Of a stretch of 15,553 bases of DNA, positions 6,978 through 13,936 are shown piece after piece (position 1 is the first letter of the stretch; every line of letters starts with the position of its first letter). Origin of the DNA: an uncultured Kangiella sp. Lineage in GTDB: Bacteria; Pseudomonadota; Gammaproteobacteria; Enterobacterales; DSM-103792. The position numbers were made by a program, and so were the translations under genes. Under the pieces are notes generated by a model. The model worked only from the letters and a program-made list of their open reading frames with translations, made no database searches and was not told the DNA's origin. The DNA is taken from NCBI GenBank assembly GCA_946480585.1, contig CAMLKQ010000016.1:1-15553 (forward strand). Direction: 5' to 3'.

Positions 6978-7541
6978 TCAGTTTGCTGCGACGTTGCTGG
7001 GTTGCAGCTTGTCAGTAATGTTGTACAGCGTATAAGACAGGGTCACGGTATGCACATCGGCCGGCAATTGCGGATCGATGATGAATGTCATCGGCAAATC
7101 GGCGACGGCGTGGCCTTCCAGCGGTTGGTTGTTGAAGCAGAAGCACTCGGTCTTGTTGAAATACAAGGTCGCGAGGCCCGGACTCAGACTCGGGATTGCC
7201 TGTCCGACAATCCGCTCGCCGGTGCGATTGGCCACTTTGAAATTGACCTTGTGCATTTCACCCGGGTGCACTTTCAGCTTCTTCACTTCCGGCTCGAACT
7301 GCCACGGCATGCCGCGATCGACGGTGGCGACAAACTCCACCGTCACAGTGCGTGCCGTGTCGACCACGACCTGTTGCACCTCGGCTTGACCAGCGGTCTT
7401 GCCATTGATGCCGAACACTTCGCAGAACACGTCGTACAGCGGCACCATGGCAAAACCAAAACCGGTCATGCCCAGCGCAATCCCGGCAATTTTCAGCGCC
7501 AGCTTTTTGTTGCGTTGTTGCACAGCAGTGGTTTCAGTCAT
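6978..7541 (-). CDS. ctaG: Cytochrome c oxidase assembly protein CtaG/Cox11 (CuB copper delivery)
   Basis: The product has 187 residues: a short cytoplasmic N-terminus, one membrane helix at about 14-35, and a periplasmic immunoglobulin-like domain. Conserved features are PLYDVFCEVFG (Cys40), NRTGERIVGQAIPSLSPG, and the copper-binding TECFCF motif (Cys133 and Cys135). Cox11 proteins carry Cu(I) to the CuB site of subunit I. Length and motifs are complete, so the gene looks functional. It sits between coxA and coxC, the usual place in proteobacteria, and is probably co-transcribed with them. The ribosome site upstream of ATG 7541 is weak (CAGG close to the start). Confidence 0.95.
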   Translation of the reverse strand: MTETTAVQQRNKKLALKIAGIALGMTGFGFAMVPLYDVFCEVFGINGKTAGQAEVQQVVVDTARTVTVEFVATVDRGMPWQFEPEVKKLKVHPGEMHKVNFKVANRTGERIVGQAIPSLSPGLATLYFNKTECFCFNNQPLEGHAVADLPMTFIIDPQLPADVHTVTLSYTLYNITDKLQPSNVAAN

Positions 7542-7550
7542 GGCCTGAGC

Positions 7551-7598
7551 CCCGTGTTGCTACCTGTTGCGGAAACCGACATCGGTTCCCGTGTTGCT
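7551..7598. repeat. 11-bp direct repeat in the coxA-ctaG gap
   Basis: CCCGTGTTGCT occurs at 7551-7561 and again at 7588-7598, 37 bases apart, in the short non-coding gap just upstream of ctaG. The copies are exact, but their meaning is unknown. Confidence 0.4.
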
Positions 7599-7620
7599 TA
7601 CCCGCTTTACTTCATCCGAG

Positions 7621-7643
7621 CAGCCGGCGTTAACCGCCGGCTG
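7621..7643. other. Hairpin downstream of coxA
   Basis: CAGCCGGCG (7621-7629) and CGCCGGCTG (7635-7643) form a perfect 9-bp stem with a 5-base loop, 24 bases past the coxA stop. No T run follows on the minus strand, so it is more likely an mRNA-stabilising or processing hairpin inside the operon than a full terminator. The rest of the 126-base gap between coxA and ctaG holds no recognisable small gene. Confidence 0.4.
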
Positions 7644-7667
7644 TCGTGCTGATGAACCTGCGCTCAA

Positions 7668-9272
7668 TCAGCTGTGTGCGTTTTCGTCGGTCACCTTCGG
7701 CGGTGTGCTGAAGGTGTGGTACGGCGCCGGCGACGGCACGGTCCATTCCAGACCATGGGCACCATCCCACGGCTTGGCCGGGGCTTTCTCGCCGCCCTTG
7801 ATGCACTTGATGATGATCCACAGGAACAACAGCTGGGTCAGACCGAGGCCAAAAGCACCGATCGACGACAGCATGTTGAAGTCCGCGAACATCACGTTGT
7901 AGTCCGGTACCCGGCGCTGCATGCCGGCCAGACCCGAGAAGTGCATCGGGAAGAAGGTCAGGTTGACGAAAATCATGCTGAGCCAGAAGTGCACTTTCGC
8001 CCAGAACTCGTTGTACATGTGACCAGTCCACTTCGGCAGCCAGTAATAGGTCGCCGCAATGGTGCCGAAGATGGCGCCCGGGAACAGCACGTAGTGGAAG
8101 TGCGCAACAACGAAGTAGGTGTCGTGGTACTGGAAGTCAACCGGGGCCATCGCCAGCATGACGCCGGAGAAACCACCGATGGTGAACAGCACGACGAACG
8201 CAATCGCGAACAGCATCGGCGCTTCGAAGGTCATCGAGCCTTTCCACATGGTGGCGACCCAGTTGAAGATCTTCACGCCAGTCGGCACGGCGATCAGCAT
8301 GGTCGCGTACATGAAGAACAGCTCACCACCGAGCGGCATGCCGACGGTGAACATGTGGTGCGCCCAGACGATGAACGACAGGAAGGCGATCGACGCGGTC
8401 GCGTACACCATCGAGGCGTAACCGAACAGCGGCTTGCGGGCAAAGGCCGGAATGATTGCCGAAGCGATACCAAAGCTCGGCAGAATCATGATGTAGACCT
8501 CGGGGTGACCGAAGAACCAGAACACGTGCTGGAACAGGACCGGATCACCGCCACCGGCGGCATTGAAGAAGTCAGTGCCGAAGTGACGATCGGTCAGCAT
8601 CATGGTGACCGCGCCAGCCAGAACCGGCATCACCATGACCAGCAGGAACGCGGTGATGAGCCAGGTCCAGACGAACAGCGGCATGCGCATCAGGGTCATG
8701 CCCGGGGCGCGCATGTTGAGCACAGTCACGATCACGTTGATCGCGCCCATGATCGAGCTGATACCCATGATGTGCACCGAGAAGATGAAGAAGTCGGTGC
8801 TCGGCGGACCGTAAGTGGTCGACAGCGGCGCGTAGAACGTCCAGCCGAAGTTCGGACCACCACCTTCCATGAACAAGCTGGCAATCAGCAGCAGGAAGGC
8901 AAACGGCAGAATCCAGAACGACCAGTTGTTCATCCGCGGCAGCGCCATGTCTGGCGCGCCAATCATCAGCGGAATCATCCAGTTGGCGAGGCCGGTGAAG
9001 GCCGGCATCACCGCACCGAACACCATCACCAGACCGTGCACCGTGGTCATCTGGTTGAAGAAGTTCGGCTCGAAGAATTGCAGGCCCGGCTGGAACAGTT
9101 CAGCGCGAATGAGCAGCGCCATGAAACCGCCGGTCAGGAACATGGCGAACGCGAACCACAGGTACATCGAACCGATGTCCTTGTGGTTGGTCGTGAACAG
9201 CCAGCGCTTGATGCCGGTCGGCTTGTGATCGTGGTGATCATCGTGATGATCGTGTGCGGCGTGTGCGCCCAT
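7668..9272 (-). CDS. coxA: Cytochrome c oxidase subunit I (heme a, heme a3-CuB)
   Basis: The product has 534 residues and about 12 membrane helices; it is the catalytic subunit that reduces oxygen to water and pumps protons. Visible ligands are His79 and His393 (heme a), His391 (heme a3), and His256, His305 and His306 (CuB). HPEVY supplies the cross-linked His-Tyr pair (256/260) and Glu258, the D-channel gate. GAPDMALPRMNN holds the D-channel Asp and Asn residues, and VPTGVK holds the K-channel Thr and Lys334. This is the A-type pattern. The N-terminus is unusually His/Asp-rich (AHAAHDHHDDHHDHK). ATG 9272 is preferred to ATG 9278, because AGGGGAG directly abuts the first but lies 6 bases before the second. 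The gene begins only 12 bases after the coxB stop, indicating a common transcript. Confidence 0.97.
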   Translation of the reverse strand: MGAHAAHDHHDDHHDHKPTGIKRWLFTTNHKDIGSMYLWFAFAMFLTGGFMALLIRAELFQPGLQFFEPNFFNQMTTVHGLVMVFGAVMPAFTGLANWMIPLMIGAPDMALPRMNNWSFWILPFAFLLLIASLFMEGGGPNFGWTFYAPLSTTYGPPSTDFFIFSVHIMGISSIMGAINVIVTVLNMRAPGMTLMRMPLFVWTWLITAFLLVMVMPVLAGAVTMMLTDRHFGTDFFNAAGGGDPVLFQHVFWFFGHPEVYIMILPSFGIASAIIPAFARKPLFGYASMVYATASIAFLSFIVWAHHMFTVGMPLGGELFFMYATMLIAVPTGVKIFNWVATMWKGSMTFEAPMLFAIAFVVLFTIGGFSGVMLAMAPVDFQYHDTYFVVAHFHYVLFPGAIFGTIAATYYWLPKWTGHMYNEFWAKVHFWLSMIFVNLTFFPMHFSGLAGMQRRVPDYNVMFADFNMLSSIGAFGLGLTQLLFLWIIIKCIKGGEKAPAKPWDGAHGLEWTVPSPAPYHTFSTPPKVTDENAHS

Positions 9273-9278
9273 GGTCAT

Positions 9279-9285
9279 CTCCCCT
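9279..9285 (-). promoter_or_regulatory. Ribosome binding site deciding the coxA start
   Basis: AGGGGAG on the minus strand begins within the coxB stop codon. It is adjacent to ATG 9278 and 6 bases from ATG 9272, which favours the second ATG. Confidence 0.7.
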
Positions 9286-10505
9286 TAGTTACCGTTTTTG
9301 AACGCGGCAATTTCTGCAGGCTGCACCAGTTCACCGGTGTTGTTGCCCCAGGCATTGCGTTCGTAAGTGATGACAGCAGCCAGCTCCAGATCGGTCAGCT
9401 GGGCACCGAAGGCCTGCATCGCGGTTCCGGCTTTGCCGTTGACGACGATGTTGATGTGGCCCGGCTTGTCGGTGGTGGCCATCTTCGAGCCAGCCAGTGC
9501 CGGGAAGGTCGGCGGCAAGCCAGCACCCGTCGGCATGTGGCAGGCAGCGCACTTGGCGAGATAGGTCTTCTCACCTTCGGCCATCAGCTGTTCCAGCGTG
9601 AACGACGAGGCAGCAGCTTTCGCGGCTTCTTCTTCGGCGATACGCTTTTCTTCCTGCTTCTGGGCGATCCAGGCATCAAACTCGGCCTGCTCGACCACGC
9701 GCACGACGATCGGCATGAAGCCGTGGTCCTTGCCGCACAATTCGGCGCAAACGCCGCGGTAGGTACCGACTTTCTCGGCACGTGCCCAGGTTTCGTTGAC
9801 GAAGCCCGGGATCGCATCTTTCTTGACGCCGAAATCCGGCACCCAGAACGAGTGGATCACGTCATCAGCGGTGACCAGGAAACGCACTTTCTTGCCGACC
9901 GGAATGACCATTTCATTGTCAACTTCCAGCAGGTAGGTTTCGTTCTTGTCGGTCGGCTGATCGCCCTTGGTGACGACGCCACCTTTGGCGACGTGGCCAA
10001 TCGCCGCGAGCGGCGTGCTGGCCAGCGCAGTGCTGTTGGTGAACACTTCACGCGGCGTCGACAGGTTCGAGAAGAACTCGATGTTCTGATCCGGGTAAGT
10101 GTATTTCCACTTCCACTGGTAGCCGCGAACGATGACGGTGAGGTCAGACTCCGAGGCATCGTATTGCTTCATGAGCAGCTTGGTTGCCGGCACCGCAAAC
10201 ACGATCAGGATGATGAACGGAATGGCGGTCCAGAGAATCTCCAGCGCGGTCGAATGGGAAAACTTCGCCGGTACCGGATTCTTCTTCTTGGTGTGAGCCC
10301 ACATCGAGTAGGCCATGACGCCGAAGACCACAACCGCGATCACCAGCATCGCCCAAACAACCCAGTTGTGCAGGTTGTAGGCATCGCGGCTGATCTCGGT
10401 CACGCCTTCGCGCAGATTCAGCTTGGAATCAGCCGCCGACACCGCCGTCATGGACAGCAGTGCAAGCAAACCGAGCCCGGCTTTGAGCTTGCTCAAAAAA
10501 GACAT
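9285..10505 (-). CDS. coxB: Cytochrome c oxidase subunit II with fused cytochrome c domain (caa3-type)
   Basis: The product has 406 residues. It has a signal peptide (cut near residue 24), two membrane helices (about 47-69 and 88-110), and a periplasmic CuA domain. CuA ligands are His218 (DVIHSFWVPDFG), Cys253, Cys257, His261 and Met264 in CAELCGKDHGFM, with Glu255 as the backbone carbonyl position. The aromatic electron-entry patch is GYQWKWKYTY (128-137). After an Ala/Glu/Lys-rich linker (about 281-300) comes a class I cytochrome c domain with heme motif CAACH (319-323) and likely axial Met363. The fusion makes this a caa3-type enzyme that can receive electrons without a separate soluble cytochrome c. 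An insertion (about 160-190) separates beta strands of the CuA domain. The gene is first in the operon. GGAG lies 7 bases before ATG 10505. Confidence 0.97.
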   Translation of the reverse strand: MSFLSKLKAGLGLLALLSMTAVSAADSKLNLREGVTEISRDAYNLHNWVVWAMLVIAVVVFGVMAYSMWAHTKKKNPVPAKFSHSTALEILWTAIPFIILIVFAVPATKLLMKQYDASESDLTVIVRGYQWKWKYTYPDQNIEFFSNLSTPREVFTNSTALASTPLAAIGHVAKGGVVTKGDQPTDKNETYLLEVDNEMVIPVGKKVRFLVTADDVIHSFWVPDFGVKKDAIPGFVNETWARAEKVGTYRGVCAELCGKDHGFMPIVVRVVEQAEFDAWIAQKQEEKRIAEEEAAKAAASSFTLEQLMAEGEKTYLAKCAACHMPTGAGLPPTFPALAGSKMATTDKPGHINIVVNGKAGTAMQAFGAQLTDLELAAVITYERNAWGNNTGELVQPAEIAAFKNGN

Positions 10506-10527
10506 GCCTCATCTCCATACATAATGA

Positions 10528-10549
10528 CGGGGTGGTAGCAGCCACCCCG
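10528..10549. other. Hairpin in the coxB leader
   Basis: CGGGGTGG (10528-10535) and CCACCCCG (10542-10549) form a perfect 8-bp stem around a 6-base loop, 22 bases before the coxB start codon. On the minus strand it would fold in the 5' untranslated region just upstream of the ribosome site and could affect translation or mRNA stability. Confidence 0.45.
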
Positions 10550-10586
10550 AAAGACCTCGCCGCCGTGTTGGTGGTGTTAGGCCGGC

Positions 10587-10614
10587 GCCGCTGCGGCAAT
10601 TTGCCGCGGCTTTT
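10587..10614 (+). terminator. Terminator-like hairpin in the coxB upstream region
   Basis: GCCGC (10587-10591) pairs with GCGGC (10606-10610), and inside it GGCA pairs with TGCC around ATT, with a 3-base bulge. TTTT follows on the plus strand. No plus-strand gene precedes it here, so it may stop antisense transcripts or be a leader structure of the minus-strand coxB mRNA. Confidence 0.35.
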
Positions 10615-10626
10615 GCGAGGCTGCGA

Positions 10627-10656
10627 ATTCTACTGGCTGACCGCCCCTCCTGCCAC
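10627..10656 (-). promoter_or_regulatory. Possible coxB operon promoter
   Basis: On the minus strand GTGGCA (10656-10651) and TAGAAT (10632-10627) are 18 bases apart. The -10 box matches five of six positions and the -35 box four of six. A start near 10620 would give a leader of about 115 bases containing both hairpins described above. Confidence 0.3.
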
Positions 10657-10660
10657 ACCC

Positions 10661-10685
10661 AACCCCGGGATTCTTCGGGGTTTTT
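10661..10685 (+). terminator. Rho-independent terminator-like hairpin upstream of the thioesterase gene
   Basis: AACCCCG (10661-10667) pairs with CGGGGTT (10676-10682) around an 8-base loop, and a T run (10681-10685) follows. The form is that of a plus-strand terminator. It lies between the putative coxB promoter and the promoter of the thioesterase gene, so it may insulate that gene from antisense read-through. Confidence 0.5.
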
Positions 10686-10694
10686 GCGTTCCTT

Positions 10695-10700
10695 TATACT
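10695..10700 (+). promoter_or_regulatory. -10 box of the thioesterase gene
   Basis: TATACT matches the sigma-70 -10 consensus at five of six positions and lies 30 bases before the GTG start. The corresponding -35 position is poor and overlaps the hairpin arm, so strength or activator need cannot be judged. Confidence 0.4.
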
Positions 10701-10730
10701 GTCGAGTCCTTTCTGACTGGATCACTGACC

Positions 10731-11177
10731 GTGACCCCGACTGCGCTGACCTCCCTGCTCCATCGTGAAATTCCGCTGACACAGGCGCTAGGACTGGCCG
10801 TAGAGATGGCTGAAAATGACCGAATCCGCGTCATCGGCCCGTTTGACGCCAACCGGAACCTGCACGGCACGGTCTTCGCCGGCAGCATCTACTGCTTTGC
10901 CACGCTGGCCGGCTGGACCTTGGTACACAGCGTTTGCCAACGCGAGCAGCTACCGGCCGCCGTCGTGCTGCGGCATGCCGATATCCGCTACCTGAAACCG
11001 CTGGCCGAGGCGCCGGCGGCCGAGGCCTGGCTACCGGAACCGGAGGCCGTCGGCCAGTTTCTGCACAGCCTGCGCAGCAAAGGCCGCGGCAAGTTGCTGA
11101 TTCCGGCCGAATTGAAAACGGGCGATCAGCTGGCCGCCCGTTTTACTGGCGAATTTGTCGCCATCCGCGAAATTTGA
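10731..11177 (+). CDS. YiiD C-terminal-type hotdog-fold thioesterase-like protein
   Basis: The product has 148 residues and lacks the N-terminal GNAT acetyltransferase domain found in E. coli YiiD. It matches the YiiD_C putative thioesterase domain over its whole length. Diagnostic patterns are FDANRNLHGTVFAGSIYCFATLAGW (38-62), with the Asn and the HGTVFAGS helix start of hotdog enzymes, and ADIRYLKPL (83-91). The probable role is hydrolysis or handling of acyl thioesters in the cytoplasm; the substrate is unknown. The start is GTG 10731, with only a weak GGA element 9 bases upstream; the next in-frame ATG would remove 26 residues ahead of the core. The gene is divergent from coxB and converges on the regulator, with 14 bases between stop codons. 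Confidence 0.82.
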   Translation: MTPTALTSLLHREIPLTQALGLAVEMAENDRIRVIGPFDANRNLHGTVFAGSIYCFATLAGWTLVHSVCQREQLPAAVVLRHADIRYLKPLAEAPAAEAWLPEPEAVGQFLHSLRSKGRGKLLIPAELKTGDQLAARFTGEFVAIREI

Positions 11178-11181
11178 TGGC

Positions 11182-11203
11182 GCGGCGCGATTCAGCGCGC
11201 CGC
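11182..11203. other. Hairpin in the convergent gene junction
   Basis: GCGGCGCG (11182-11189) and CGCGCCGC (11196-11203) form an 8-bp GC stem with loop ATTCAG. It overlaps the stop codon of the minus-strand regulator gene and follows the thioesterase stop by 4 bases. No T run is present, so it is a weak terminator candidate for either gene. Confidence 0.35.
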
Positions 11204-13747
11204 CACCAACCGGCGCTGGCCGACCGCCAGCGGATAACCGCCGCTGCTCGGTGACTGCGCCATGGCCGGGTCATAGCTCAGCGCCGTCACTTCCGACACC
11301 AGCAGGCGCTGGCCATCCGGCGACACCGCGACAAAGCCGTGGGCATTGAGCATCAGGTTGTCGAACTGGCCGAGCCGCTCCGCAGCCGCGCCGGACCGCT
11401 GACGATGCACCGTCAACGACCGATCCGGTTCGCGGATCAGAAAGAACAGCGCATCGCCATGTGCCGCCCACTGCCGCGAACCGGCGGGAAACTCCGCCAC
11501 CCGCAGCCGGTCCATGCCACTGGCGAGATCGCGCTGCCAGATCCCGGGCCGGTATTTGTCGACCCAATAAAAGCCATCGCCCTGCGCGGTTGGAGCGACA
11601 TCGAGCGTCGGCAGCGACGCCAACCATTCCACCGCACCGACACTGCCATCCGCGGCCACCGGCAAGCGGCCAATCTGCATCTGATCACCGGCCGCCATCC
11701 GGAACCACAGCGCGTTGCCGTCAGCCTGCCAACGTGGCGCCTCAGCCGACTGTTCGCCGCTGAAGGCGATGGCGATCTGGCCACTGCGTCGATCCTGCAG
11801 ACAGATTTTGCTGCGCGCGTCGCCGCCGCACTGACCGGCGAACGCCAGCCAGCGACCGTCCGGCGACGCCGCCGGATCCCAAGCCATGCGCTGCAGATCG
11901 GTCAATTGTTCCGGCGGGCCGTGACGCTGACCGCGATAAATTTCCATGTGGCCGGTCAGATTGCTCATGAACAACCACTGCTCATTGTCGAGATAGGCCG
12001 GATGACCAATCTGGCCATCGAGCTGGACCCGCGCACTGACCCGCAGCGGTTGCTGGCGCAGATCGATCTCGCTCAACGAAAAATGCTGGCGCGAGCGCAC
12101 AAACAACACACTCGTCGGCGCGACATGTTGCGGCGACACGCCCGCCACGCCGAGCGCCTGCATGCTGCCATCGCTCGGATTCATCGAATGCAGTTGCATC
12201 TCGGCCCCTTCGCGACCAACAGCCAGCAACACCTCATTGGGTGTCCACCAATCCATGGTTGGCGCCAATACCGTCTCGTTGCTGTGCCACAGCAATTCCG
12301 CCTGACCGTCGAGTTGCAATTGCCACAGTTCGGTTTCCGATGGCGACGCTTGCCGCACCACCAACAGCTTGCTCGCATCCGGACTGAAATCGCCGACCAG
12401 ATCGTGTTGATCGCGCGCCGGTTCGGTCAGCATGCGACGAATGCCGGTTGCCCGCTCGATCAACACCACGCCGATGCCGCCGCTGTTGCTGACATCGCTG
12501 GTTGCCAGATAGCGACCATCATCTGACCACGCCAGGCCAATGCTTTTGCCGTCGGCACAACGCCCCAGTGATTGCGACTGCAACGTCTGCAAATCCAGCA
12601 CTGACAACTCGCATTGGCGCGCTTCATCCGCCGAGACTACCGCCAACGAACGACCATCGGGCGCCCACGCGAGGGCGAACAACTGACCAACATATTGTTT
12701 CAGTTGCACCGGCTTTGCGCCCGGCGTCAGCTCGCGCAGCCACAAGCTGTTCGGTTGATGCAGAAACAAGCGGCTGCCGTACGCAAAGCGCTTGCCATCC
12801 GGCGCCATCGCAACCGGATATTCGACTTCCGGCGTTGTTTGCAACAAGCGCACATCGGCCTTGCCGGCAATGCTGGCAGCCGTGCTCGGCAATGCCACGC
12901 TTGCGTCACCGGCATCGTCCTCGCGCGCCACGAACAGCAGCATCGCCACGGTCATTGCCGCAACACCGATCACCCCAGCCGTCACCCCGAATGCACGCCG
13001 CGGCTGCCGCACAGCAGCACCGATCGCACCGCGCACCAATGCGGCAACCCGGTTACCGATGCGCGCTTGGTTGGCCGCAGGCACCGCGCGCGGCAAGTGG
13101 CCGTCGCGCTCCGATTGGTGTGGCGTCACACCCGCCGCAGCGGTGGTGACGTTCGGTGTTGTCGCGGCAACAGGAATGTTCGAAATATCCGGCGCCGGTC
13201 GAGCTGACGAAATGGCATCCGTTAGCGGCGCCACCTGATTTGTCGCTGCGGTCCGCACCGCCGCATCATTCGACACAGGCAGTGAGGCCACACTCGCTGC
13301 GTCCAGGCCAACCCCACGCTCGCTCACTGCCTCCAGCGAAGTCGAAAACGCCGGCGGCAACGGCATGACCACAACAGGGGCAATGAGGCGATAACCGCGT
13401 TTGGCGATGGTCTCGATGTAACGGGGCGTTTCCGCGGTATCACCGAGGCATTGCCGCAAGGTCCAGATGGTGTTGGTGATGCCTTTGCTGGCGACGTAGT
13501 CATTGCCGTCCCAGACCCGGGCGACGATTTCATCGCGCAGCACCACTTGCCCGGGCTGGCTGGCAAGCAGCACCAGCAGCTCCATGGCCTTGTTGCGCAA
13601 GGTCTTCACGGCATCGTCGCGTTCGATGCGGTTGGCGCGCGGATCAACCAACCAGTCATCAACACGAAACAATTGATTACGCAAATCGGGAAATGCATTG
13701 TCGAGTGTGCGCGGCTCGGGTGCGCGCAAATCATCGGCAGTTGCCAT
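11192..13747 (-). CDS. Membrane-anchored ToxR/CadC-like transcriptional regulator with periplasmic PD40 propeller
   Basis: The product has 851 residues. Residues about 26-124 are an OmpR/PhoB-type winged helix (LVDPRANRIERDDAVKTLRNKAMELLVLLA, then VVLRDEIVARVWDGNDYVASKGITNTIWTLRQCLGD, then YIETIAKRGYRLIAPV). A long Ala/Pro-rich linker spans 125-250. A single membrane helix lies at about 252-274. The periplasmic part (275-851) contains repeated PD40/TolB-type blades, for example MAPDGKRFAYGS, WAPDGRSLAVVS, WSDDGRYLATSD, SPDGRWLAFAG and SPDGQRLLVSE. No receiver domain is present, so this is a one-component regulator expected to sense a periplasmic signal and bind DNA while membrane-bound. AAGGAG lies 7 bases before ATG 13747. 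An inverted repeat in its upstream region may be an operator. Its target genes are unknown; the adjacent Oar-like receptor is one candidate. Confidence 0.9.
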   Translation of the reverse strand: MATADDLRAPEPRTLDNAFPDLRNQLFRVDDWLVDPRANRIERDDAVKTLRNKAMELLVLLASQPGQVVLRDEIVARVWDGNDYVASKGITNTIWTLRQCLGDTAETPRYIETIAKRGYRLIAPVVVMPLPPAFSTSLEAVSERGVGLDAASVASLPVSNDAAVRTAATNQVAPLTDAISSARPAPDISNIPVAATTPNVTTAAAGVTPHQSERDGHLPRAVPAANQARIGNRVAALVRGAIGAAVRQPRRAFGVTAGVIGVAAMTVAMLLFVAREDDAGDASVALPSTAASIAGKADVRLLQTTPEVEYPVAMAPDGKRFAYGSRLFLHQPNSLWLRELTPGAKPVQLKQYVGQLFALAWAPDGRSLAVVSADEARQCELSVLDLQTLQSQSLGRCADGKSIGLAWSDDGRYLATSDVSNSGGIGVVLIERATGIRRMLTEPARDQHDLVGDFSPDASKLLVVRQASPSETELWQLQLDGQAELLWHSNETVLAPTMDWWTPNEVLLAVGREGAEMQLHSMNPSDGSMQALGVAGVSPQHVAPTSVLFVRSRQHFSLSEIDLRQQPLRVSARVQLDGQIGHPAYLDNEQWLFMSNLTGHMEIYRGQRHGPPEQLTDLQRMAWDPAASPDGRWLAFAGQCGGDARSKICLQDRRSGQIAIAFSGEQSAEAPRWQADGNALWFRMAAGDQMQIGRLPVAADGSVGAVEWLASLPTLDVAPTAQGDGFYWVDKYRPGIWQRDLASGMDRLRVAEFPAGSRQWAAHGDALFFLIREPDRSLTVHRQRSGAAAERLGQFDNLMLNAHGFVAVSPDGQRLLVSEVTALSYDPAMAQSPSSGGYPLAVGQRRLVAAR

Positions 13748-13842
13748 CTACAGACTCCTTCCCCAATCCTCGGGGTTGAGCGTCGATGGTTGCGCCGGCC
13801 CGACCACAGCGTCAATGGTAAAAATACGGGAATCGTCGCGGC

Positions 13843-13872
13843 AACAAACCCTACTATGTGACAAGGTTTGTT
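13843..13872. promoter_or_regulatory. Inverted repeat, candidate operator upstream of the regulator
   Basis: AACAAACC (13843-13850) and GGTTTGTT (13865-13872) are exact reverse complements separated by 14 bases, so the half-sites are centred 22 bases apart, about two helical turns. The element lies about 96 bases upstream of the regulator start codon and just before the receptor terminator. It fits a dimeric binding site, perhaps for autoregulation, but no binding evidence exists in the sequence alone. Confidence 0.4.
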
Positions 13873-13888
13873 TTAGCAAAAACTTAAG

Positions 13889-13919
13889 AAAAACGGGGCG
13901 CATGGTGCGCCCCGTTTTT
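13889..13919 (-). terminator. Rho-independent terminator of the Oar-like receptor gene
   Basis: A 14-bp stem (13889-13902 with 13906-13919) has GC core CGGGGCGCA, a 3-base loop and flanking A and T runs. It begins 17 bases past the receptor stop at 13937. On the minus strand the stem ends in TTTTT and is followed by CTTAAG, so it should stop receptor transcription before the regulator gene. Confidence 0.9.
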
Positions 13920-13936
13920 TCCTTACAGACATTGCA

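Noticed and set aside
7542..7667. Possible small oxidase-assembly gene between coxA and ctaG, as seen in some proteobacteria
   Set aside because: No frame in this gap encodes a hydrophobic helix of suitable length; only a hairpin and a short direct repeat are present.
7674..10538. A plus-strand open frame of 954 codons opposite coxA and coxB
   Set aside because: The translation is an Arg/His/Glu-rich antisense of two strongly recognised oxidase genes and resembles no family. The length results from base composition at codon positions.
10532..10768. A 78-codon plus-strand frame between coxB and the thioesterase gene
   Set aside because: It runs through two hairpins and into the thioesterase gene in another frame, with no ribosome site or family resemblance.
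11339..12526. A plus-strand open frame of 395 codons opposite the regulator
   Set aside because: It is antisense to the PD40 propeller region, rich in Arg, His and Gln, and without a start signal or recognisable motifs.
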